This document shows, piece after piece, positions 26,125 to 32,918 of a stretch of 54,148 bases of DNA. The notes under the pieces were generated by a model. That model was given only the letters and a program-made list of their open reading frames with translations. It ran no database searches and was not told the DNA's origin. Made by a program: the position numbers and the translations under genes. The DNA lies in assembly GCA_036266155.1 (NCBI GenBank), contig DATANR010000506.1, forward strand, positions 1 through 54,148. The letters are read 5' to 3'. The DNA is from SIAJ01 sp036266155 (lineage in GTDB: Bacteria > Planctomycetota > Planctomycetia > Gemmatales > Gemmataceae). Position 1 is the first letter of the stretch, and every line of letters begins with the position of its first letter.

Positions 26125-26546
26125 ATGTCCGTTACCTACATCTGCGCCGAGTCGTCATTGCTCGGAGTGAGGGGATTTGTGAATACTGTCTGATCGCGGA
26201 AGCCGACCCGTTCTTGGGCTGCGCGGCCGATCAAATTATCGGCGAAAAGCATGGCGGCCCGACCGATGCCGACAATTTGGCCTACGCCTGCGTTTGCTGC
26301 AACCTCCACAAAGGCCCAAATATCGCGGGCATCGATCCGTTGAGTGGAAACCTGTCACGCCTGTTTCATCCTCGACGAGATTTGTGGCCCGATCACTTTA
26401 CGGTTTTCGGAGCAGAGATCATCGGCGCAAACGAAATAGGTCGGACTACCGTCGAAGTACTTGCGATGAACGACGAGACTTCTATTATCGTCCGATCGCA
26501 ATTGATTACGGAACGATTATTCTTGCACTCGACGGATACCGATTGA
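26125..26546 (+). pseudogene. HNH endonuclease, frameshifted and with an altered catalytic site
   Basis: From the ATG at 26125 the reading frame gives MSVTYICA and ends at a TGA 23 codons on. The frame that encodes the family sequence starts near 26142 (LRRVVIARSEGICEYC, then IIGEKHGGPTDADNLAYACVCCNLHKG and FHPRRDLWPDHF) and runs to 26546. The two frames meet at the place where the family has a continuous N-terminus, so a small deletion near 26142 is the likely cause. The Zn-type Cys pairs CEYC and CVCC are kept, but the expected Asp-His of the HNH motif reads Asp-Gln (ADQIIGEKHGG). A start downstream (TTG 26214) would lose the first Cys pair. The loss of catalytic His supports decay. Confidence 0.7.
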
Positions 26547-26554
26547 GCGGCGAT

Positions 26555-28411
26555 TCACATGCGTTCGACCGTGCGGATGCCGAGCAAATCGAGCGCTTGC
26601 CGGATCACGCGCCCGCACAAATCCACGAGCAATAGCCGGCTATCGCGGAGTCCCGGCGTCTCGGCCGTTAGAACCTGACAATTCTCATAGAAGCCGCTGA
26701 GTCCCTTAGCCAAATCCCAAAGATAGGTCGCAAGATAGTGCGGCAAATATTCGCTGGCAGCGCTGAGTAGCGCGTCTTCACATCGCAGCAATTGCAAACA
26801 GAGGTTGCGCTCCGCCGGGTGGGTGATTGCAACAGCCGGCGGGCTCAAACGAAATCGCGTGTCGTCGATTTGCTCCTTGCGAAAGATCGACCGGCAGCGT
26901 GCGTATGCATACTGCAAATACGTCGCCGTATTGCCATCGGTTGCCAGCATCTTGGGATAACTGAAAACGTAATCGCTGTTCCGATTGCCACTCAGGTCGG
27001 CGTATTTGACGGCGCCAATGCCGACGGCCTCTGCAATCTCGCGTTTGAAATCCTCCGTCAAGTCGGGAACGTCGTAGCCCGATGCCTTACGATCCGCATG
27101 ACTCGCCTCGTACAGTTCCAAGCCCATTCGCGTCGCCTCGTTGAGCAGCGTCGAGAGTTCGGCTGCTCCGCCCTTGCGGGCCGCGAATGGCTTGCGATCT
27201 TCGCCAAGAACCGAGCCGAATGAAATGTGTTCCAGTGCAACGGCCGTATAACCCCAGCGCCGGGCCTGTGCGAAGAACGTCTTGAAATGGAGGGCTTGGC
27301 GAAAATCCACGACATAGAGCATCGCGTCCGGCACGAATTGTTCCATGCGATATTTGATCGTGGCCAGATCGCTGGTCGTGTACGTGAACGCCCCGTCCCG
27401 CTTGCGAATCAGGGCCGGCGGGTCTTCTTTCTTTCGATCGTCGTCGGATGTTGGAATGTTTCCCTTGGCATTTGGAATCACCACCGCGCCCTGGCTGTCA
27501 AACGCGATCCCCTTGGCGAGCATGTCATTGACGACGTCGGCGAGCATGGGGTTGTAAAAACTCTCGCCGTGTTCGTGGTCGTACGGAAGAATCTCGAGTC
27601 GACGATAGATCCGATGCACGGCCTCCAGGCAATGCGGCATGAATTGTCGCCACAGCGCCAGATTATCCGCATCGCCCGCATGCAGTTTTGCCGTCTCTTG
27701 CTGGCATTGCACGGACGTGGGGCTGTTATGAACTTCCAGGTCTTCTTCCGCGAACATGTTGCGGGCGATTTCCAGGTCAGAAACTTCCTTGTCGATTTGC
27801 TTGCGCACCTCGATGTACAGCCGCGATAGTTCTCGGACCGGATCGGCATGATAGGCTTCCTCGTTGAGGAAGTGCCGATACCCGTAGATCAACATCCCGA
27901 ATTGCGTTCCCCAGTCGCCGAGGTGGTTGTCGGTGATGACCGCGTGGCCGAGGAACCGCAGGAGCCGCGTGATCGCGTCGCCGATGATCGTGCTGCGCAA
28001 GTGGCCGACGTGTAGCGGTTTCGCCACGTTGGGGCTGCTGTAGTCGATGACGTATTTCTTCGGCTGAGCAGCCTTCGCGACGCCGAGTCGTTCGTCGGCC
28101 GCCATCTCGCGAACGCGGGCGGCGAGCCAGTCATTCTTGAAGCGCAGATTGATGAAGCCGGGGCCGGCGACTTGCGGCGGTTCGAGCATGTCGCCGAGTG
28201 CGATTTGCTTGACGATCTCCGCAGCCATTTCCTGCGGCTTCTTGCCGGCCGCCTTGCCCATCGCCATCGCGAAATTGACCTGATAGTCGCCGTGGTCCGC
28301 GTTCTGGGCCGGGCGGATCATGCCCAGGTAGTCGGCTACCTTCGTTGGGTCGGGGGCCAGCTGGGTAAGCACCGGCTTGAAGACGGCTTGAAGCTGCGCA
28401 ATCAGATTCAT
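26555..28411 (-). CDS. argS: Arginyl-tRNA synthetase
   Basis: A 618-residue class I aminoacyl-tRNA synthetase. It starts with an Arg-tRNA synthetase N-terminal (Add-1) domain (1-100), then the HIGH motif as HVGH (134-137) in SSPNVAKPLHVGHLRST, the Rossmann catalytic core with FLGHAVITDNHLGDWGTQFGM, and a C-terminal DALR anticodon-binding domain ending ALDLLGIRTVERM. As in most ArgS proteins a canonical KMSKS is not evident. Full length and complete. It sits 17 bp upstream of a long palindrome and shares strand and order with rsfS. Confidence 0.97.
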   Translation of the reverse strand: MNLIAQLQAVFKPVLTQLAPDPTKVADYLGMIRPAQNADHGDYQVNFAMAMGKAAGKKPQEMAAEIVKQIALGDMLEPPQVAGPGFINLRFKNDWLAARVREMAADERLGVAKAAQPKKYVIDYSSPNVAKPLHVGHLRSTIIGDAITRLLRFLGHAVITDNHLGDWGTQFGMLIYGYRHFLNEEAYHADPVRELSRLYIEVRKQIDKEVSDLEIARNMFAEEDLEVHNSPTSVQCQQETAKLHAGDADNLALWRQFMPHCLEAVHRIYRRLEILPYDHEHGESFYNPMLADVVNDMLAKGIAFDSQGAVVIPNAKGNIPTSDDDRKKEDPPALIRKRDGAFTYTTSDLATIKYRMEQFVPDAMLYVVDFRQALHFKTFFAQARRWGYTAVALEHISFGSVLGEDRKPFAARKGGAAELSTLLNEATRMGLELYEASHADRKASGYDVPDLTEDFKREIAEAVGIGAVKYADLSGNRNSDYVFSYPKMLATDGNTATYLQYAYARCRSIFRKEQIDDTRFRLSPPAVAITHPAERNLCLQLLRCEDALLSAASEYLPHYLATYLWDLAKGLSGFYENCQVLTAETPGLRDSRLLLVDLCGRVIRQALDLLGIRTVERM

Positions 28412-28428
28412 GGTCGCTCGTTACTAAA

Positions 28429-28505
28429 GGCGAGCGGAGCCGCGTAAGCGGCCCGATAATGTCATGAAGCAACATTATCGGGCGGCTTACGCCGCTCCGC
28501 TCGCC
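28429..28505. repeat. Long REP-like palindrome
   Basis: Two 34-base arms (28429-28462 and 28472-28505) with a 9-nt loop. They pair at all but two positions, and the two mismatches are adjacent C/G swaps within the stem (SCCGCG versus GCGGCG type), so the structure is nearly perfect. It lies between argS and rsfS. It resembles the GGCGAGCGGAGC...GGCGTAAGCC intergenic palindromes of Gemmata-like genomes. It may be a REP element moved by a RAYT-type transposase, and may also protect or end the rsfS transcript. Confidence 0.8.
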
Positions 28506-28511
28506 GTTCAA

Positions 28512-28901
28512 TCATTCGCGTTCCCAGTCGACGCGTGGCGCATCGGCCCAGAGTTCTTCAAGTGAGTAGTAAGCCCGCGTGTTGGGATCGAAGACATGGA
28601 CGAGGATGTCGCCGTAGTCCTGGACCACCCATTTGCTGGCCTGGTAGCCTTCAATGCCATGGCGTCGATCGCCGACGGCGCGCATGGCGTCGTCGATTTC
28701 CTCGGCCAGAGTGTGAATCTGTCGCCGGCTCGTGCCGGTGCAGATGAGAAAGTAATCGTAAAGGGGATGCCGGCCCTTCATGTCGAGAACGACAATGTCG
28801 CGGGCCTTGTGGTCGCGGGCCGTTCGGGCACAAATGGCGGCCCGTTCGACCGAACTGGGGAGAAGGCGAGTTCGCGGGACAGACAGTGTCGCGGTAGTCA
28901 A
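28512..28901 (-). CDS. rsfS: Ribosomal silencing factor RsfS
   Basis: About 129 residues. The protein binds uL14 (RplN) and blocks joining of the ribosomal subunits in starvation. The core reads AARTARDHKARDIVVLDMKG, then PLYDYFLICTGTSRRQIHTL, and GYQASKWVVQDYGDILVHVF, all typical of RsfS/Iojap. The start is TTG at 28901, 4 nt after a strong AGGAGG. The longer in-frame reading would add about 48 residues without family similarity. It is preceded by a structured leader and a predicted promoter. It lies just upstream of the long palindrome and argS. Confidence 0.93.
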   Translation of the reverse strand: MTTATLSVPRTRLLPSSVERAAICARTARDHKARDIVVLDMKGRHPLYDYFLICTGTSRRQIHTLAEEIDDAMRAVGDRRHGIEGYQASKWVVQDYGDILVHVFDPNTRAYYSLEELWADAPRVDWERE

Positions 28902-28905
28902 TGGA

Positions 28906-28992
28906 CCTCCTTTGGGCCGTCGGAATTCGAGGAGGTGAATAGTTCGCGGCACGCTAGACGCCGAAGCGTGAGTGTAGCCGTGGAACACCTCC
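28906..28992 (-). promoter_or_regulatory. Structured 5' leader of rsfS with a competing anti-Shine-Dalgarno
   Basis: Read on the minus strand, the leader has GGAGGTG (28992-28986), a nested hairpin (CACGCT/AGCGTG, 28970-28950), and CACCTCC (28937-28931), then the true Shine-Dalgarno GGAGG (28910-28906). CACCTCC can pair perfectly with the upstream GGAGGTG, or its CCTCC with the real ribosome site. The two pairings exclude each other, so ribosome access could be switched. This is inference from sequence. Confidence 0.5.
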
Positions 28993-29053
28993 TTTGGGTT
29001 TCCGCCGAGCCTGCGACTGGCCCCGGCCGCACATGACCGGGGCACCTAGATAA

Positions 29054-29082
29054 ATCATCCCATCGCGCGGCGGAAAGGTCAA
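29054..29082 (-). promoter_or_regulatory. Sigma-70-type promoter for rsfS
   Basis: Minus strand TTGACC (29082-29077), a 17-bp spacer, and GATGAT (29059-29054). Transcription would start near 29047, giving a leader of about 145 nt. Consensus match only. Confidence 0.5.
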
Positions 29083-29096
29083 GCGTCAACCGGTCA

Positions 29097-29200
29097 GGTC
29101 AGGTTGGAAACCTGACCTACAAGGCCGGTAGGACAGGTTTCCAACCCGTGGTGCCAGGCCTCCCGGCCTGGCATTCACTCGGCAGGCCGGGAGGCCTGCC
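29097..29200. repeat. Cluster of short hairpin repeats
   Basis: Three inverted repeats in 104 bp: GGTCAGGTT/AACCTGACC (29097-29117), GCCAGGCC/GGCCTGGC (29153-29172), and GGCAGGCC/GGCCTGCC (29181-29200), plus GGACAGGTTTCC at 29131, the unit also seen at 14762. The remaining gap up to 29434 contains no recognisable gene. Confidence 0.7.
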
Positions 29201-29434
29201 CCACACCCCTGTCCCCGCAAATACGGTCGATTCACAAGAGCCGCACGACGGATCCTCCCACAAAAACACGCAGCATTCCGCAAAGGTTGAGTGAATGTTT
29301 CTACATGTTTGTGACCCGATGGACAACCGTGGCGGCCATCAGGTTCTCGTGCGGCCAATTTTCTTCGCGGCTTGCATTCCTATCATCCGCAACAGGGATG
29401 CCAACCTCCGAAAAACTCGCCGACTGAGAGAAAC

Positions 29435-30424
29435 ATGCCGAAGGTCATGATCGGGCCCTCGCCCCTCGCCTCCCTACGGGGCGACTTCCACACCGTGCTC
29501 GCCAACGCCGGGTTCGATTTCGTTTACCCCAAAGTCGCCGTGCAAATGACCGAGCCGGACCTGCTCGCCCAGCTCGGCGGCGTTTCGGCCGCGCTCGCCG
29601 GCTCCGAGCCGTTTACGCGCAAAGTCTTCGAAACCTTCCCGCAGCTCAAGGTGATCGCTCGCGTCGGCGTCGGCTATGACGCTGTCGACGTCCAGGCCGC
29701 GAGCGATCACGGGGTCGTCATCTGCACGGCGCCGGGCACCAATCAGGACTCGGTATCCGAGCATTGCTTCATGCTGATTCTGGCGTTGTCCCGGAATCTG
29801 ATTGCCCAACACAATCCGATCAGCGCAGGCAAGTGGCCGCGAGCCGCGAACCTGCCGATTCGCGGGAAAACGATCGGACTCGTGGGTCTGGGCCGCATCG
29901 GCAAGTCGATGACCACGCGAGCACAGGCCTTTGGCATGAAGGTGATGGCCTACGAGCCATTTCCGGATCACGCGTTTGTCGCTCGGCACAACGTGCATCT
30001 TGGGACGCTCGACGACGTGCTGCGTGAGGCGGACTTCGTGTCGCTGCATTTGCCGGCCATGGCGGGGACGCACAAGCTCATCAACGCCGAACGGCTGGCA
30101 CTCATGAGGCCGACCGCGTTTCTGATCAACACGGCCCGCGGCGTAGTCGTTGACGAGAAAGCACTTTACGAGGCGCTACGCGACAAGAAGATCGCTGGCG
30201 CCGGCCTGGACGTGTTCGAGGAGGAGCCGCCGCTGCCGGACAACCCGATCGTGAAGCTCGACAACGTGGTGATGACGGCCCACACGGCCGGCGTCGACAC
30301 GCAGTCGCGCGACGACATGGCCCGCAAGGCCGCCGAATGCATCGCCGCGATTTCACGCGGCGAATGGCCGACAGAGTGCGTCGTGAACCCGGAGGTGAAG
30401 TCGAAGTTCAAGTGGGTAGGCTGA
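29435..30424 (+). CDS. D-isomer-specific 2-hydroxyacid dehydrogenase (phosphoglycerate-dehydrogenase-like)
   Basis: A 329-residue NAD-dependent dehydrogenase. The nucleotide-binding motif is GLVGLGRIG, the catalytic Arg is in NTARGVVVDE, the Glu in DVFEEEPPLPDNP, and the His in MTAHTAGVD. The specific block VIARVGVGYDAVDV is shared with phosphoglycerate dehydrogenases. There is no C-terminal ACT domain, so it is the short form; serine biosynthesis or another 2-hydroxyacid pathway is possible. The ATG at 29435 gives a proper N-terminus (MPKVMIG). It is convergent with the DUF1559-like genes. Confidence 0.88.
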   Translation: MPKVMIGPSPLASLRGDFHTVLANAGFDFVYPKVAVQMTEPDLLAQLGGVSAALAGSEPFTRKVFETFPQLKVIARVGVGYDAVDVQAASDHGVVICTAPGTNQDSVSEHCFMLILALSRNLIAQHNPISAGKWPRAANLPIRGKTIGLVGLGRIGKSMTTRAQAFGMKVMAYEPFPDHAFVARHNVHLGTLDDVLREADFVSLHLPAMAGTHKLINAERLALMRPTAFLINTARGVVVDEKALYEALRDKKIAGAGLDVFEEEPPLPDNPIVKLDNVVMTAHTAGVDTQSRDDMARKAAECIAAISRGEWPTECVVNPEVKSKFKWVG

Positions 30425-30554
30425 CGCATTTCGTTCACGCCACAGCAGAATCAAATGGATGCAAGAATGACAGCTTCCAGGCTTGCATGCGACTTAAGCA
30501 TTTTCGGAAGCGTCTCTTACGGCACGCATGGCACAAGCGGGCCAATTGTGAAGA

Positions 30555-30602
30555 ATACGTTCAGGGGGGTGTGTGCGGCGCGAACATATCGAGTTCGCGC
30601 CC
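30555..30602. repeat. Dispersed hairpin repeat with G-rich loop, copy 2
   Basis: Second copy of the element at 19-80. ATACGTTC (30555-30562) faces GAACATAT (30582-30589; one mismatch). A further perfect hairpin, GGCGCGAAC/GTTCGCGCC (30578-30586 and 30594-30602), shares the GAAC arm, so the two folds exclude each other. It lies between two convergent genes and could act as a terminator. Confidence 0.6.
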
Positions 30603-30636
30603 ATGAAACGAATCGTTGATAGAAAAAGTAGGGCTA

Positions 30637-31356
30637 TTACTTGTCGTCTTTGTCGACGGCTTCATCGACGTCAACGATGTTGCCATCCTGCGGATCGATC
30701 AGCCGCCGCAGGGTCTCGGCCTCGACGCCCTTCTTGAAGCGACGTACCGAACCGTCGCACATGGCGCCGTTCCATTTGCCGTCGAACAAGCCGCCCAAGG
30801 CAGGTACATCCTTGCCGTCGAAGACAAGGTCGTCCGGCTTCGTCCAGATCACCGGCTTGGCGGCCTCGACGCACATGAGCGTGTTGCTGGTGCCGTCGGT
30901 GATGGCAGCAAAGGTCACCTTCTTGCCCGGCTTGAGCAGACCGTGGCTTCCCGTGAAGACCTGGTAAAAAGTCATGCCGTCATCGGCCTTGGCCCGAACG
31001 GGGGCGTACAGCTTCGGCATCTTGTCGATGAGCTTTTTGTTGTTCTCGCTGTCCCACGGTTCATCGAGTTTGAATTTGCTGAACAAATCGCCTTCTTCGA
31101 TGTACGGCAGGATTTGCACGCGCCAGCTCAAGAGCGCTTTGCCGTCCTTGTTGAGTTCGTTGCATGGAAAGTTGCCAACCGTGTCGTGGTAACTGTGCCA
31201 GGCAATCGCGATCTGCTTCAGGTTGTTTTGCGCTTGCCGGAATTGTTCTTCGGTCGGTGGCGGCAGCGGTTCGACCTTGTTCTTGGCCGCCGGGGCCGCC
31301 AGACTCAAGCTGACGGCGACAATGCCGAGGCCGACGATCGCGATTGGTGTATTCAT
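30637..31356 (-). CDS. DUF1559-like secreted protein, paralog 1
   Basis: A 239-residue protein with a signal peptide (about 1-23). The body reads QAQNNLKQIAIAWHSYHDTVGN and LSWRVQILPYIEE, which are core DUF1559 phrases, then TDGTSNTLMCVEAAKPVIWT and AMCDGSVRRF. It lacks the prepilin-type N-terminal helix of most DUF1559 proteins, so it is a secreted, not a pilin-like, version. It is the last gene of a tandem triplet with about 60 percent similarity by eye, and its ATG overlaps the stop of the upstream paralog by 4 bp (ATGA), with GAGGAG before it. Function unknown. Confidence 0.85.
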   Translation of the reverse strand: MNTPIAIVGLGIVAVSLSLAAPAAKNKVEPLPPPTEEQFRQAQNNLKQIAIAWHSYHDTVGNFPCNELNKDGKALLSWRVQILPYIEEGDLFSKFKLDEPWDSENNKKLIDKMPKLYAPVRAKADDGMTFYQVFTGSHGLLKPGKKVTFAAITDGTSNTLMCVEAAKPVIWTKPDDLVFDGKDVPALGGLFDGKWNGAMCDGSVRRFKKGVEAETLRRLIDPQDGNIVDVDEAVDKDDK

Positions 31357-32075
31357 TTCTTCTCCTCGTCCGGATCGATCGCCTCTTCAATATTGACCAC
31401 TTGCCCGTCGGCGGGGTCGATGAGTCGAGCCATCAGCTCGGCGTCGACGCCTTTCCTGAAGCGCTGAACGGAGCCATCGCACATGGCGCCGTGCCATTTG
31501 CCGTCGAACAAGCCGCCCAAGGCAGGTACATCCTTGCCATCGAAAACGAGATCATCCGGTTCGGTCCAAATCACGGGTTTGGCCGCTTCGACGCACATGA
31601 GCGTATTGCTCGATCCATCCGGGATCGTCGCAACGCCATACTGCTTTCCCGCCCCAATGAGGCCATGTTTCCCGGTGAAGACCTGATAAAACGTCATCCC
31701 GGAATCCGCTCGGGCGCGAATTGGTTCAAACAATTTCGGCATCTTGTCAATGAGCTTCTTGTTGTTCGCGCTGTCCCAGGGCTCATCCAGTTTGAACTGT
31801 TCATAGAGCTTTTCCTCCTCGATGTACGGGAGGATCTGAACGCGCCAACTCAGAAGTGCCTTGCCGTCCTTGCTTTGCACGTTATTCGGAAAGGTCCCGG
31901 TTGTGTCGTTGTAGTTGTGCCAGGCGAGGGCGACGTGTCTCAAGTTCTTCTTTGACTTTTCCAATTGCTCTTCCGTCACCGGCCCGAGCGGCGCGACCTT
32001 CTCCTTGGCCGCCGGGGCCGCGAATGTGAATGCCACCGTTGCCGCGATCAAGGCCGACGAAAATAGCGCTTTCAT
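31353..32075 (-). CDS. DUF1559-like secreted protein, paralog 2
   Basis: A 240-residue paralog of its neighbours, with a signal peptide (MKALFSSALIAATVAFTFAAP), NNYNDTTGTFPNN-type and WRVQILPYIEEEKLYEQFKL blocks, VIPDGSSNTLMCVEAAKP-type and DGSVQRFRKG ends. I chose the ATG at 32075 because AGGA lies 6 nt before it and it begins the signal peptide; an in-frame upstream extension of 36 residues is not similar to the paralogs. Middle gene of the triplet, 46 bp after the first. Confidence 0.85.
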   Translation of the reverse strand: MKALFSSALIAATVAFTFAAPAAKEKVAPLGPVTEEQLEKSKKNLRHVALAWHNYNDTTGTFPNNVQSKDGKALLSWRVQILPYIEEEKLYEQFKLDEPWDSANNKKLIDKMPKLFEPIRARADSGMTFYQVFTGKHGLIGAGKQYGVATIPDGSSNTLMCVEAAKPVIWTEPDDLVFDGKDVPALGGLFDGKWHGAMCDGSVQRFRKGVDAELMARLIDPADGQVVNIEEAIDPDEEKK

Positions 32076-32121
32076 TGTTGTCCTAAATATGAGCCGAACG
32101 AGGTTCCATATCTGAGGGTCG

Positions 32122-32844
32122 CTACTTCTCGTCCTTATCCAATCCCAGATCACGCGGCAGAACGGCTCCGTCGGCGGGGTCAATCAGCATCTTGAGCGTG
32201 TCTTGATCCGCATTCTTGCGGAAGCGCATCACCGACCCGTCACCCATCGCTGCGTGGAATTTGCCGTCGAACATGCCGCCCAACTCCGGCACGGTTTTGC
32301 CATCGAACACCATGTCATCGGGCTTGGTCCAGATGACCGGCTTTCCCGCCTCGGCGATCATGAAGGTGTTACTCGTTCCGTCCGGAATGGTTGCAAGCGA
32401 GTATTTGAAACCGGGCGGGAAAAGACCGTGCTTGCCGCCGAAGACCTGGTAAAAGGTCTGACCCTTCTCGGCCTTGCCACGGAGCGGAACATAGATCGCG
32501 GGGATCTTATCGATGAGTTTCTTGTTGTTCGGGCTATCCCAGGGCTCGTCGAGTTTGAATTGCTTGTACAGTTCGTCCTGCTCGATGTAGGGGAGAATCT
32601 GCACCCGCCAGCTCAAAAGCGGCTTGCCGTCCTTGCTCATTTGATTCGCCGGCAACTCTTTATTGGCGTCGCTAAAATTGTGGAATGCGAGTGCGAACTG
32701 CTTGAGATTGTTGGAGGACTTCCGCAGCATTTCAGGCGTGATCGGCCCGTCGGGCTCGGGCGCCTTCTCCTTCGGCGCCGGCGCTGCGCACGCGGTCGAT
32801 GCCAGCATCCCCATCATCGTGGCGGCCGCAAGCAGTCGATTCAT
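32122..32844 (-). CDS. DUF1559-like secreted protein, paralog 3
   Basis: A 240-residue paralog. Signal peptide (MNRLLAAATMMGMLASTACA), then SSNNLKQFALAFHNFSDANK, LSWRVQILPYIEQDELYKQFKL, TIPDGTSNTFMIAEAGKPVI, and GDGSVMRFRKNAD. A Shine-Dalgarno (GGGAG) is 7 nt before the ATG. It is the first gene of the triplet and is divergent from the DUF1501 gene at 32919 with 74 bp between. All three keep the Leu-Asp-Glu-Pro-Trp motif near residue 97. Confidence 0.85.
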   Translation of the reverse strand: MNRLLAAATMMGMLASTACAAPAPKEKAPEPDGPITPEMLRKSSNNLKQFALAFHNFSDANKELPANQMSKDGKPLLSWRVQILPYIEQDELYKQFKLDEPWDSPNNKKLIDKIPAIYVPLRGKAEKGQTFYQVFGGKHGLFPPGFKYSLATIPDGTSNTFMIAEAGKPVIWTKPDDMVFDGKTVPELGGMFDGKFHAAMGDGSVMRFRKNADQDTLKMLIDPADGAVLPRDLGLDKDEK

Positions 32845-32918
32845 CGTCAGCTCCCGAAGAATTGGTCGATTCGCATCCGCGAAGCCGTTATACTCAACTT
32901 CCCACCGCGGAAACGCAC

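Noticed and set aside
28428..28510. CRISPR-like repeat
   Set aside because: It is a single palindrome with one loop, not regularly spaced repeats.
29086..29358. Small minus-strand frames in the repeat cluster
   Set aside because: They translate hairpin repeats (GLPAC/RPGGLA type peptides) and are not likely to be proteins.
30616..31467. Plus-strand frame opposite the DUF1559-like genes
   Set aside because: Arises from antisense codons of two paralogs; the same shadow recurs opposite the other copies.
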